This document shows, piece by piece, positions 33,267 to 42,494 of a stretch of DNA of 64,000 nucleotides. Made by a program: the position numbers and the translations under genes. The stretch comes from Companilactobacillus jidongensis (lineage in GTDB: Bacteria > Bacillota > Bacilli > Lactobacillales > Lactobacillaceae), in NCBI RefSeq assembly GCF_003946575.1, contig NZ_RHOP01000001.1, positions 211,850 to 275,849 of the forward strand, written 5' to 3'. Below the pieces are notes generated by a model. It was not told where the DNA came from. It ran no database searches and saw nothing but the letters and a program-made list of their open reading frames with translations. How positions within the stretch are numbered: the stretch's first letter is position 1; every line of letters begins with the position of its first letter.

Positions 33267-33962
33267 TTGAAAAAAACCATACTGTTCGTTGAAGATGAAG
33301 AAAGCTTAGTTTCATACCTAGAACCTGAACTACAATTTGAAAACTATAATGTCATCACGGCTCGTGACGGTGAACAAGCTTGGAACTTATATAAAGAAAA
33401 TAAAAGCATCATCAATTTAATCATCTTAGACTGGATGTTACCTAAGTTAGACGGTCTTGAAGTTCTCCGCCGTATTCGTAGACATTCCAAGGTTCCGGTC
33501 ATCATGATGACTGCGAGAGATTACATTGGTGACAAAGTAGCCGGATTAGACAGTGGTGCCGATGACTACATCACTAAACCATTTGATATCGAAGAATTAC
33601 TTGCAAGAATTCGAGTCATCATAAGACATCAAGATGATCAAAAAGACACCTCTGCTGTCTATCAAATTGGTGATCTATCACTTGATACTAAATCACGACA
33701 AGTAATCAAAAATGATGAAATCATCCAACTCACTCAACGCGAGTATGATTTACTTCTAATTCTCCTGCAGAATATTAATGATACCCTGACGCGTGAAGAA
33801 CTATTAGATAAAGTCTGGGGTATCAATTTTGACGGTCAACCAAACATAGTCGATGTTTACATTAGATATCTAAGAAATAAAATCGACTCTCCTCATCATG
33901 AATCATTGATTCAAACAGTCCGTGGAGTCGGATATGTACTGAGGTATGAAAATCATGATTAA
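33267..33962 (+). CDS. OmpR-family response regulator
   Basis: The protein has 231 residues from TTG at 33267, with GGAGG seven bases upstream; the frame from 33237 has no SD and begins in the terminator. The receiver domain begins ILFVEDEESL, with phospho-acceptor Asp in LIILDWMLPKLDG, Thr in MMTARD and Lys in ITKPFDIEELLARI. The winged-helix output domain ends with NIVDVYIRYLRNKID and IQTVRGVGYVLR. The next gene is its kinase, overlapping by eight bases. Similar to ArlR/CsrR-type regulators; targets unknown. Confidence 0.93.
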   Translation: MKKTILFVEDEESLVSYLEPELQFENYNVITARDGEQAWNLYKENKSIINLIILDWMLPKLDGLEVLRRIRRHSKVPVIMMTARDYIGDKVAGLDSGADDYITKPFDIEELLARIRVIIRHQDDQKDTSAVYQIGDLSLDTKSRQVIKNDEIIQLTQREYDLLLILLQNINDTLTREELLDKVWGINFDGQPNIVDVYIRYLRNKIDSPHHESLIQTVRGVGYVLRYENHD

Positions 33963-35331
33963 AAAATTCATGAATAGAAGTAACTCGAGCGCTGGTCAAA
34001 TAACCAAGGCATATACTCTGATACTGTCATTGATAATCATTCTAATTGGATTGTCGTTGACGGTAACTGTTGGATATCAGCTTGTGCGATCACGGATTGA
34101 GGATTCCCATACTTTGATGGATAATCTGCAAAAATCATTTATTGATGATAAGCCTGATTGGAATCGTTGGCGAAAAATTAGTGATGTGGATGAAACTAAT
34201 ACTTACGTCAAAGTGTATTTTTATCGAAATGGTAAAAAACACGTCTTCTATTCTGAGGGTGCTGGTAAATTTGAAAATGAATCACCAAAACCCAAAACAC
34301 TTTATAAATCATTCCAATACAAAGACGGTCAAAAATTTTTCTATCACGAGACTAGTTACAATCGTGGAATACATTATGAGATCTGGACTAGTTTCCATAA
34401 TGTATTACATATTTTTCATTTGATATTTGATATTTTATTATTTGTGATGATTTTCGGCTTGATAATCGGTATCTGGTTAATTTCTATTTTAGCCAAAAAG
34501 CTTAACAAGCCACTTGAAGATTTAACCGCTGCAACTCATGAAGTTAATCAAGCCAATAAATTGTCATACAACACACAACTGCCTATTCCCAGAAGTCCTC
34601 AGGAAGTTCACGACTTAAGCAAAGAATTCAATCAATTATTGACACAATTAAATACCCAAGCTATCCGTGATCATCAATTCGTATCAGACGCCTCCCATGA
34701 ATTACGAACCCCTCTAACAGCTGTCAGAGGGCATGTCCAATTCATCGAACGGCATGGAACGGACCATCCTGAGATAATTCCTAAATCACTCAAATTTATC
34801 GATAGCGAATCTCTGAGAATGCAGGATATGATTGAGAGTCTGCTGCAACTATCACGAATGGATCACGCAAAAGTCCAAAGGGACTATGTGGAACTATCAG
34901 AACTTATCAACGATACACTTGATAATTATGAAAGTGAGATCCCTCAAAAAATCCATCGAGAAACTAGTAATAAAGTAGTGGCATTTGTTAATAATGAGAA
35001 TATTAAGCAAGTTATTATTGCCCTGCTAAATAATGCTAGTAAATATTCAGACAGTAGCAGTACAATATCTGTCGAATTAACTTCCGATAATAATAAAGCT
35101 GAAATAAAGATTGCAGATAATGGAATGGGAATCCCTGACAATGAAAAATCCGAAGTATTTGAACGATTCTACCGCGTGGACAAAGCTCGTTCGCAAGACA
35201 TTCCCGGAACAGGATTAGGCTTATCAATCGTCAAAAAAATCGTTGAATTAAACGATGGAAAAGTTTTTATAAAAAATAATCATCCCATTGGCAGTATCTT
35301 CGTTATTGAATTACCAACTAAAAAAATATAA
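33955..35331 (+). CDS. Membrane sensor histidine kinase
   Basis: The protein has 458 residues from the ATG at 33955 (GAGG ten bases upstream), overlapping the regulator's stop. There are two membrane helices (about 17-43 and 155-180) around an extracytoplasmic loop of about 110 residues. A HAMP segment (KLNKPLEDLTAATHEVNQAN), the H-box SDASHELRTPLTAVRGH, N-box NNASKYS and G-boxes DNGMGIP and GTGLGLSIVKKIV complete it. The layout matches ArlS/CsrS-like kinases. The sensing loop has no recognised domain. It forms a two-gene operon with the response regulator. Confidence 0.93.
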   Translation: MIKKFMNRSNSSAGQITKAYTLILSLIIILIGLSLTVTVGYQLVRSRIEDSHTLMDNLQKSFIDDKPDWNRWRKISDVDETNTYVKVYFYRNGKKHVFYSEGAGKFENESPKPKTLYKSFQYKDGQKFFYHETSYNRGIHYEIWTSFHNVLHIFHLIFDILLFVMIFGLIIGIWLISILAKKLNKPLEDLTAATHEVNQANKLSYNTQLPIPRSPQEVHDLSKEFNQLLTQLNTQAIRDHQFVSDASHELRTPLTAVRGHVQFIERHGTDHPEIIPKSLKFIDSESLRMQDMIESLLQLSRMDHAKVQRDYVELSELINDTLDNYESEIPQKIHRETSNKVVAFVNNENIKQVIIALLNNASKYSDSSSTISVELTSDNNKAEIKIADNGMGIPDNEKSEVFERFYRVDKARSQDIPGTGLGLSIVKKIVELNDGKVFIKNNHPIGSIFVIELPTKKI

Positions 35332-35421
35332 TTCTGAGAATTTTTCAGAATTAATTTATTTTTCATAGATAGAACCTCCTTTCATTTCTGACTAAACTAG
35401 GGTCAGAAATCAAGGAGGCTC
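35331..35421 (+). promoter_or_regulatory. Tandem hairpins before DedA; second one contains its SD
   Basis: A 7-bp hairpin (ATTCTGA 35331-35337 with TCAGAAT 35345-35351) is followed by T-rich sequence. A ~20-bp hairpin follows (35372-35392 with 35402-35421, one bulge). Its 3' arm holds the DedA SD (AAGGAGG) and is followed by CTTTTTATT and the ATG. It looks like a terminator and an SD-masking stem at once. Confidence 0.75.
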
Positions 35422-35429
35422 TTTTTATT

Positions 35430-36083
35430 ATGATAACAACAATTATTGCATCAATCCTTCATATGGATACACTCATACCACAAATAATGGCACAATCTGG
35501 ATTACTAGTTTACATCTTTATCTTTCTAATTATCTTCATCGAAACCGGTGTAGTAATTCTGCCATTTCTACCTGGGGACTCACTTCTATTCCTAGTCGGA
35601 TCATTAGCTGCACTCTCACAAAAAACTTTGAATCCAATATTGTTAGTTGCCACTTTGGGAATTGCCGCCACTTTAGGCGATGGATTAAACTTTGAAATCG
35701 GCAAAAGATTCGGCAAACACTTAAGTACAAGTCCTCGCTGGCAAAAAATCATTAAGCCAAAACATTTAAAACAAGCAGAAGTATTTTTTAAAGAAAAAGG
35801 AAATTTCGCCATTTTTCTAGGTAGATTCATGCCTATCATTAGAACTTTAGTACCATTCACAGCTGGCGGAAGTCGGATGCCATATCGTAACTTCATGATC
35901 TATAACATTCTGGGTGGCTTCTCATGGGTTATTCTGTGCATTGGCTCTGGTTATTTCTTCGGTAATGTTCCCATTGTCAAAGCTCATTTCACTCTGATCA
36001 TGTTAGCAATTGTTCTGATTTCATTAATTCCAATTGGAATTATAACTTTACGCAACTATGTAATTCAAAAGAAGGCATTATAA
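35430..36083 (+). CDS. DedA-family membrane protein
   Basis: This integral membrane protein of 217 residues has the DedA/SNARE-associated fold. Family marks are FIETGVVILPFLPGDSLLF, TLGDGLNFEIGKRFG and the long FFKEKGNFAIFLGRFMPIIRTLVPFTAGGSRMPYRNF segment with its conserved arginines. DedA-like proteins act as lipid or undecaprenyl-phosphate transporters. It starts an apparent operon (next gene one base later) with glycosylation genes that also use undecaprenyl phosphate. Its SD sits in a hairpin arm, implying translational or transcriptional control. Confidence 0.93.
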   Translation: MITTIIASILHMDTLIPQIMAQSGLLVYIFIFLIIFIETGVVILPFLPGDSLLFLVGSLAALSQKTLNPILLVATLGIAATLGDGLNFEIGKRFGKHLSTSPRWQKIIKPKHLKQAEVFFKEKGNFAIFLGRFMPIIRTLVPFTAGGSRMPYRNFMIYNILGGFSWVILCIGSGYFFGNVPIVKAHFTLIMLAIVLISLIPIGIITLRNYVIQKKAL

Positions 36084-36084
36084 A

Positions 36085-37035
36085 ATGAAAAAAATTTCGA
36101 TAATCGTTCCCTGCTACAACGAACAGGAATCAATCCCACTATTCTACCCCGTAGTTGAGAACGTACTTAAAGATTTAGAAGAGAAATGGTTGGGAATAGA
36201 ACAAATCAATCATGAATATTGGTTCATCAACGATGGCTCGAGTGATGGAACATTGGAACAATTAAAAATATTACAGGCTGCCGATTCAAACAAAGTTCAT
36301 TACGTTTCTTTTTCTAGAAATTTTGGCAAAGAATCCGCACTATATGCTGGTTTGACTCATGCTACTGGTGATTACGTAGCAGTAATGGATGTAGATCTCC
36401 AAGATCCACCAGAATTATTACCTGAAATGCTATCAGGAATTATTGATGAAGGATACGACATTGTTGGAACCAGGAGATCTGATAGAAAAGGCGAACCGCC
36501 AATTCGTTCGTTTTTTTCTAATATGTTTTACCGTTTTATCAACAAGATTTCTCAAACTCAAATCGTAAATGGTGCCCGTGATTACCGTCTAATGACTAGA
36601 CAAGTCGTAAATAGTATTTTATCGATGACGGAATATAATCGTTTTTCTAAAGGGATATTTAGTTGGATCGGATTCAATACCAAATATATCCCCTTCGAAA
36701 ACAAAGATAGGGTTGCTGGCTCAACACATTGGTCATTCTGGCAATTATTCAACTATTCCTTGGAAGGTATCATAGACTTCTCTGATGCCCCGCTTTCCTT
36801 CGCTTCATTCACTGGCATTATCTCATGTATAACAGCAATAATTGCTATGATTTTCATAGTCATTAGAGCCGCTATCTTCGGAGATCCAACGACTGGATGG
36901 CCTTCACTTGTTTCCATCATTCTATTCTTAGGTGGTTTGCAATTATTCTGTATCGGAATCGTAGGTAAATACATTGGAAAAATCTATCTAGAATCTAAGC
37001 ACCGTCCCATTTATATCGAAAAAGAGGAAAAATAA
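36085..37035 (+). CDS. Polyprenyl-phosphate glycosyltransferase, CsbB/GtrB-like
   Basis: This protein of 316 residues has a GT2 (GT-A) catalytic domain: IIVPCYNEQESIP, VMDVDLQDPPELL with the DxD-like DVD, and RDYRLMTRQV. Two C-terminal membrane helices follow (about 235-260 and 270-300). It belongs to the DPM1/CsbB family that loads a sugar onto undecaprenyl phosphate on the inner face of the membrane. Its stop overlaps the start of the YfhO-like gene (TAATG). In Bacillus the CsbB-YfhO pair adds GlcNAc to lipoteichoic acid, so a similar role is likely. Confidence 0.92.
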   Translation: MKKISIIVPCYNEQESIPLFYPVVENVLKDLEEKWLGIEQINHEYWFINDGSSDGTLEQLKILQAADSNKVHYVSFSRNFGKESALYAGLTHATGDYVAVMDVDLQDPPELLPEMLSGIIDEGYDIVGTRRSDRKGEPPIRSFFSNMFYRFINKISQTQIVNGARDYRLMTRQVVNSILSMTEYNRFSKGIFSWIGFNTKYIPFENKDRVAGSTHWSFWQLFNYSLEGIIDFSDAPLSFASFTGIISCITAIIAMIFIVIRAAIFGDPTTGWPSLVSIILFLGGLQLFCIGIVGKYIGKIYLESKHRPIYIEKEEK

Positions 37036-39482
37036 TGGCATCGAGAACAAAAAATATTAGTTATTATTTATCCTCATTCTTATTGCCATTTATAATCGTT
37101 ATTTCTGTATTCGCCTTCCTAAAAATCACTCCGTTCGGAAATCAAAATTTTTTATTGAGTGATATTGGTGCACAATACATTCCTTTTCTAACGAACTTCA
37201 GACACGATTTATTGACTGGAAACTTTTCTTTCTATTCGTTCAACCTCTCACTCGGTGATAATATTTTTCCACTGATGGCATATTATCTGCTCAGTCCATT
37301 CAATCTAATATTGTTATTATTTCCCGCAAATAGTGTTCCAACGGCCTTAACCTGGATTATCATTCTAAAAATAGCAACGATTGGACTCACAACCGCTTGG
37401 TTCTTCAAACAGACTTACAAAAACAATGATTTGATCAACCTAGTTTTTTCTACCTCGTTTGCATTATGTGGATTCGTCGCAATGTATTTTTACGATCTCA
37501 TGTGGCTCGATGCATTAATATTATTACCACTTGTTACTATCGGCATTCGTAGATTGTTCTACGAACAAAAAACATTGTTGTACACTTTCAGTTTATTGGC
37601 TGCTATTATCACAAATTACTACTTAGGATATATGACTTGCCTGTATTCAGTTTTTTATTTTATCTACCTATTAATTCTGAATAAACAATTCAAATCTAAG
37701 AAACATTCAATTATTCAATTCGCAGTTTCTTCTATTCTCAGTGGTGCGATGAGTTCCGTCATTCTATTACCCACAGCTTTGGGAATGATGCAAACTGCTA
37801 AACAAACTCTGAGAGTTAAAAATTTTCTTCCACTACCTAGTTTTGGAGCATCAGTCTTTGCTCAGTTTGGTGTTATTGGAAGTAACTTCACTCAACGAAT
37901 CTCACATGATCCTAGTATCTTTATGAGTTCGATTTTATTAATACTTTTCATTAGTTTCTTTCTTAATTCAAAAATATCTAAACAGAAAAAAATTGCATCG
38001 TCATTCTTAGTTGTTTCTTTAATTCTTGGTATGTATGTGACGACCTTCAATACTATCTGGCATATGTTCCAACATCCCGCTGGCTTCCCATTTAGGAATG
38101 TTTTCTTCTTTACATTCATTGCCATCAACTTAGCATACGAATCTTGGAGTAATAAACCGAGTAAATCTAACTTAATTATCTCTAGTCTAATTGCTGCAAT
38201 TTTAATCACTATTGGGTATATTTTTGCCGCTAGAAACGGCGATTTTGTTAGTTCCAAATACTACCTTTATGATCTATTATTTTTAATTCTAAGTATCTGT
38301 GGATTGCTCTTAACAGAAGTAATTCCTAACGGAAAAATTTTAATTTTGGCAATTGTCTCAATGGAATTAGGATTCAACTTCATCGGTAGTCTTTCCGGAG
38401 CTCCTTTAGGAGATCAAAATTCATATGCCAAAAATTATAATATCGAAAATAAATGGTTTAAAAAGACCAATGCATCATCGAATGATTTTTATCGAGTAGA
38501 TAACAGTCAGTCATTAATAAACAAAGCCTATGATCTTCCATATAATAATTACAATGATTCACTATTGTTCAATGTTCATTCAACGGATTTATACAGTTCA
38601 ACTTTGAATAATAACACTAGATTAATGTTGAAAAATCTTGGTTATTACAGTAAGAATGTTCGCCGTATTGGCGCCGTTGGTAACACTGAAATAACTGATG
38701 TGCTATTCAATATGAAATACAAGTTATCCATGACCACACATGATTACGACTTGACCAAACTCAAGACAATGGGAATCGGATTCTCAGCTAATAAAGCCAT
38801 TAACAATGTTAAACTTCAGAACAATCATCCCATCGTAAATCAAACTAAGATTTGGAATGCAATAACTGATCAAAAAGCAAAATACTTCGGAGATGTTTCT
38901 ATGAAATCAAGTTCAATTGATTCAACGCATTACTCACTAAAGATCAATAAAAGTCGTTATCCGCTCTATATTGTTCCGACAAAAAAAGAAACTTTATCTG
39001 TCAATGACAATATAGTCACTGTTCATCCACACACGATTGTCAATCTTGGGAAAAATAAAGATTTTGAGATTGATCTAAAAAAATCTTCCAGCTTAAAAAC
39101 ACTGGAAGGTCAATTCAAATTCTTGAATACTGACAAGGTTAGCCAATCTATGAATGGTTTGACAGAATTTAAATTAAACAAGAATTGGAATTCGTACCAC
39201 ATATCTGGCATCATCGATATCAAGAATAATAGCTCGGTTGCATATATTAGCATCCCTTACGATGGTGGTTGGCAGGCAACTGTGAATGGTAAACAAGTTC
39301 ATGTCAACAAAGTCGCAGGCAATATGATCAGTCTTCCGGTAACCAAAGGTACCAACAAGATAAACATGACCTATCATGTACCCGGATTAGCCAAAGGATT
39401 GCAATTGAGTCTTTTGAGCTTTGTAGTTTATGCAATGTTATTTTTCATTAATCGTTTCACTGAAAGAAGGAACCAAAAATGA
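37035..39482 (+). CDS. YfhO-family membrane glycosyltransferase
   Basis: The protein has 815 residues. About a dozen membrane helices (1-460) are followed by a large extracytoplasmic beta-rich domain (about 465-780) and a final helix. The N-terminal loop LLSDIGAQYIPFLTNFRHDLL and the DYYLGYM-like NYYLGYMTCLYS motif are GT-C-type features of YfhO. Such proteins take a sugar from a polyprenyl-phosphate donor outside the cell and attach it to teichoic or lipoteichoic acid. It is overlapped on both sides, so three genes are cotranslated. The acceptor is inferred. Confidence 0.9.
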   Translation: MASRTKNISYYLSSFLLPFIIVISVFAFLKITPFGNQNFLLSDIGAQYIPFLTNFRHDLLTGNFSFYSFNLSLGDNIFPLMAYYLLSPFNLILLLFPANSVPTALTWIIILKIATIGLTTAWFFKQTYKNNDLINLVFSTSFALCGFVAMYFYDLMWLDALILLPLVTIGIRRLFYEQKTLLYTFSLLAAIITNYYLGYMTCLYSVFYFIYLLILNKQFKSKKHSIIQFAVSSILSGAMSSVILLPTALGMMQTAKQTLRVKNFLPLPSFGASVFAQFGVIGSNFTQRISHDPSIFMSSILLILFISFFLNSKISKQKKIASSFLVVSLILGMYVTTFNTIWHMFQHPAGFPFRNVFFFTFIAINLAYESWSNKPSKSNLIISSLIAAILITIGYIFAARNGDFVSSKYYLYDLLFLILSICGLLLTEVIPNGKILILAIVSMELGFNFIGSLSGAPLGDQNSYAKNYNIENKWFKKTNASSNDFYRVDNSQSLINKAYDLPYNNYNDSLLFNVHSTDLYSSTLNNNTRLMLKNLGYYSKNVRRIGAVGNTEITDVLFNMKYKLSMTTHDYDLTKLKTMGIGFSANKAINNVKLQNNHPIVNQTKIWNAITDQKAKYFGDVSMKSSSIDSTHYSLKINKSRYPLYIVPTKKETLSVNDNIVTVHPHTIVNLGKNKDFEIDLKKSSSLKTLEGQFKFLNTDKVSQSMNGLTEFKLNKNWNSYHISGIIDIKNNSSVAYISIPYDGGWQATVNGKQVHVNKVAGNMISLPVTKGTNKINMTYHVPGLAKGLQLSLLSFVVYAMLFFINRFTERRNQK

Positions 39483-40159
39483 TATTCTCAAAAAATAGTT
39501 ATAGGCATTGGCTAGCCATTGCCTATATGGCAATATTTTTAGGCCTAGAATTCTTGGTCGTCACTAGTAACTCTTGGTTACTGAATTCAGACTTTGGTAT
39601 TCAAAGTACTATCGAACCTATGGTAAACAGCACTTACACCGCAATCTTTACGGTCATTTCATTTATTGGAAGTCCGCCAGTGACAATCATTATCACTTTG
39701 ATATTAGCATTTTGGTTATTTTCCAAAAATAAAAAAGTCGAAAGTATTTGGACCGCTTGTACACTCATGGGTGGAAATGTCATAGCCTTTTTAGTAAAAA
39801 TATCCGTTAAACGTCCACGTCCCGTCAACAAAGTAATTCCTGATTCTGGATATAGTTTTCCAAGTGGACATGTCTTTGGAACCACCCTGCTTGTTCTCTT
39901 TGTTATTTATATGGTATTACCATATTTCAAGAATCAAGAAACACAGTTTTTCCTTGGAACAGTTGCTATCAGTTGGCTTATAATTATGATTTTTGCAAGA
40001 TTATATCTTCGTGGTCATTTTGCTTCTGATACTGTCGGCAGTGTTATCTTAGCTGGTGCCTGGTGGGAAGTAGCTCAATTACTATATTTGAAATTTTATG
40101 AACGAACAGCAGAACTCATTACCCACATTCCAATTTTAAGGAAAGATTTCGATAAATAA
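39479..40159 (+). CDS. PAP2-family membrane phosphatase
   Basis: This protein of 226 residues has about six helices and the three PAP2 motifs: KISVKRPRP, YSFPSGHVFG and RLYLRGHFASD. The catalytic histidines face outward. Candidates for substrate are undecaprenyl pyrophosphate or phosphatidylglycerol phosphate. Overlap with the YfhO gene (four bases, ATGA) suggests it recycles the polyprenyl carrier or a lipid by-product of the glycosylation. Confidence 0.9.
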   Translation: MIFSKNSYRHWLAIAYMAIFLGLEFLVVTSNSWLLNSDFGIQSTIEPMVNSTYTAIFTVISFIGSPPVTIIITLILAFWLFSKNKKVESIWTACTLMGGNVIAFLVKISVKRPRPVNKVIPDSGYSFPSGHVFGTTLLVLFVIYMVLPYFKNQETQFFLGTVAISWLIIMIFARLYLRGHFASDTVGSVILAGAWWEVAQLLYLKFYERTAELITHIPILRKDFDK

Positions 40160-40183
40160 TCAATATATGTTTAAACAAATCTA

Positions 40184-40211
40184 TTGTATTTAATATAAAT
40201 CTCTTTATAAT
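40184..40211 (+). promoter_or_regulatory. Promoter of the GH65 gene
   Basis: TTGTAT (40184-40189), 16 bp, TATAAT (40206-40211). A palindrome TGTTTAAACA lies just upstream. Confidence 0.65.
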
Positions 40212-40250
40212 TATGTTTGAAGACATCTCTGTATTTGGAAGGAGAACATT

Positions 40251-42443
40251 ATGGATTCAAACAAATTCATCTTAAATCTAAAAAACTTGCAAGAAAAAAA
40301 CGCACCCTTTCTAGAAACTATCTTTTCGATTGCCAATGGCCACTTCGGTGTTCGCGCTAGTAATCCTATTACTGATGCTGAAAACTTCGATACATTGGTC
40401 AATGGATTTTACGAAAAGTCACCGATTCATTACGGTGAATCAGCTTACGGATACGCTCAATTCAATCAAACCATCGTCAACGTAACTAATCTCCGTCATA
40501 TCAAAGTAACTAATAATGACGGAATAGACTTCAATCGATCAGAATTGGTCGACATGGAATTGAATATGAAAACAGGAACCTTAACTGAGGACTATCACTT
40601 ATTCAACACGATCAATGATGAAATAAGAATGGAAATCACTTCCTGTATCAGTCAACACGATCGTAATTGGTACAGTATTTCATACAAGTTCACACCTATC
40701 ACATATCATGGAAAACTTACCATCAGTAAAACCGTGCTCTTCGACACCACAGCTAAGGTCCTCAATTCTAACGATCCACGTAAATCAAATGTTTCTTATC
40801 CATTATCAGTCTACGGTGAAAGACAAAAATACAATTTCTACAGTTGTATTCTTGCTACAAAACAATCTACTTTGACCGTTCCCTTCGCACTGCGGACTGC
40901 AAATAAGCAAGACCAACTGATCAATATGATTGTTGATATTAATGACTCACCAACCATACCCTATATTATTGGTATAGGTGATATTTCTAAAACTGGTGAT
41001 GTCGAATCATTACCGAAGCACTCAATTGAAGATATCAATATCGACGCTCAAGAATTCTGGGCTACTGTTTGGCAGAATTCTGAAGTAACAATCGATGGTT
41101 CGCCACAACTGAACACTGCCTTACTCTACAATATTTTTCAACTTAACCAGTCAGCCGGTAAGGATGGAAAAACTAGTCTGGCTGCCAAAGGATTAAGTGG
41201 CACTGGCTATGAAGGTCATTACTTCTGGGACACTGAAACCTACGCTCTGCCTTACTTTTCATACACATCACCTAAGACTGCTAGACGTATGCTCAAATAT
41301 CGCTATAGTACGCTTCCACAAGCAAAGAAACGTGCTGCTGAACTTGGAGTAAAGAACGGCGCCTTATTTGCTTGGAGAACTATCAATGGTGAAGAAGCCT
41401 CCGCATTCTTCCCTGCTGGAACGGCTCAATATCATATTGATGCCGATATTGCCTATGCCGTAGATTTGTATTGGAAATCCAGTGGTGATTTTGATTTCAT
41501 TGAAAAATACGGCTTCCAAATCATTCTCGAAACTGCTAGATTCTGGGCTTCATTCGGTAACTGGAATGGTGATAAATTCGAGTTCTGGTCCGTTACTGGT
41601 CCAGATGAATATACTGCACTAGTAAATAATAATTACTACACTAATCGTATGGCCAAACATAATTTGGCATTGGCAAAGAAATATGCCGAGATGCTGGTCA
41701 AAGTTCATAATGTCGATCTGGCTGATTACGGAACCAATATTGATGAAATACTTAATCTTAATAAAATTTCGAAGGCCGTTTATCTTCCATTTAACAAAGA
41801 TAAGGAAATCAATGCTCAAGATGATAGTTTCTTAAGTAAACCACTCTGGCCGTTTGACGAGGTACCAAAAGATAATTATCCACTGCTTTTGCACTATCAT
41901 CCATTGACAATCTATCGTTATCAAGTTGCCAAACAAGCTGATACGATACTGGCAGAATATCTATTTCCAGATGAAATTTCTAACGAACAACTTAATCGTG
42001 AATATGATTATTACAATGCCGTCACAACCCACGATTCTTCATTGTCAAAGTCGATTTTTGGGATCATAGCTTCACGTTTGGGCAAACCAAGTGTAGCCTT
42101 CGAAGCGTTCCAAGAATCAGCCTTTACTGACTTGTTAAACAAGCACGGTAACACTGAAGATGGCTTACACATTGCCAATCTTGGTGGTAGTTGGTTGTCG
42201 ATTTTGTCAGGCTTCTCTGGTCTGAAGTTGTATGATGATAAAATATCCATTGAAAATCACGTTCCTGAACAGATTCAAGGATTTACTTATCATATTATGT
42301 ATAAGAACAGTTTATTGAAAATTACCTTGAATCATGATTTTTCTAAGATCAAATTAATGAATGAGATTCCGGCACAAGTTGAATTGTGCGGTACTGAAGT
42401 TGTTTTGAATAAGGATAAGCCTGAAATTAAAATTGAGAAATAA
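40251..42443 (+). CDS. GH65 disaccharide phosphorylase
   Basis: This cytoplasmic enzyme of 730 residues splits a glucose disaccharide (maltose, kojibiose, nigerose or trehalose) with phosphate to give beta-glucose-1-phosphate. An N-terminal beta-sandwich (to about 250) precedes an (alpha/alpha)6 barrel. The substrate and phosphate loop is GLSGTGYEGHYFWDTETY, and the general acid is E453 in SVTGPDEYTALVNNNYYTN. The C-terminal jelly-roll holds NLGGSWLSILSGFSG. No beta-phosphoglucomutase or transporter is adjacent, which is unusual for maltose phosphorylase loci. Specificity is therefore left open. A strong SD (GGAAGGAG) precedes the ATG. Confidence 0.92.
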   Translation: MDSNKFILNLKNLQEKNAPFLETIFSIANGHFGVRASNPITDAENFDTLVNGFYEKSPIHYGESAYGYAQFNQTIVNVTNLRHIKVTNNDGIDFNRSELVDMELNMKTGTLTEDYHLFNTINDEIRMEITSCISQHDRNWYSISYKFTPITYHGKLTISKTVLFDTTAKVLNSNDPRKSNVSYPLSVYGERQKYNFYSCILATKQSTLTVPFALRTANKQDQLINMIVDINDSPTIPYIIGIGDISKTGDVESLPKHSIEDINIDAQEFWATVWQNSEVTIDGSPQLNTALLYNIFQLNQSAGKDGKTSLAAKGLSGTGYEGHYFWDTETYALPYFSYTSPKTARRMLKYRYSTLPQAKKRAAELGVKNGALFAWRTINGEEASAFFPAGTAQYHIDADIAYAVDLYWKSSGDFDFIEKYGFQIILETARFWASFGNWNGDKFEFWSVTGPDEYTALVNNNYYTNRMAKHNLALAKKYAEMLVKVHNVDLADYGTNIDEILNLNKISKAVYLPFNKDKEINAQDDSFLSKPLWPFDEVPKDNYPLLLHYHPLTIYRYQVAKQADTILAEYLFPDEISNEQLNREYDYYNAVTTHDSSLSKSIFGIIASRLGKPSVAFEAFQESAFTDLLNKHGNTEDGLHIANLGGSWLSILSGFSGLKLYDDKISIENHVPEQIQGFTYHIMYKNSLLKITLNHDFSKIKLMNEIPAQVELCGTEVVLNKDKPEIKIEK

Positions 42444-42444
42444 A

Positions 42445-42480
42445 AACAAGCGTTGGGATCTTTCCCAGCGCTTGTTTTTT
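42445..42480 (+). terminator. Intrinsic terminator of the GH65 gene
   Basis: AACAAGCGTTGGGA (42445-42458) pairs with TCCCAGCGCTTGTT (42463-42476, one G.U) and ends in T6. Confidence 0.93.
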
Positions 42481-42494
42481 GACATAACAAATAC

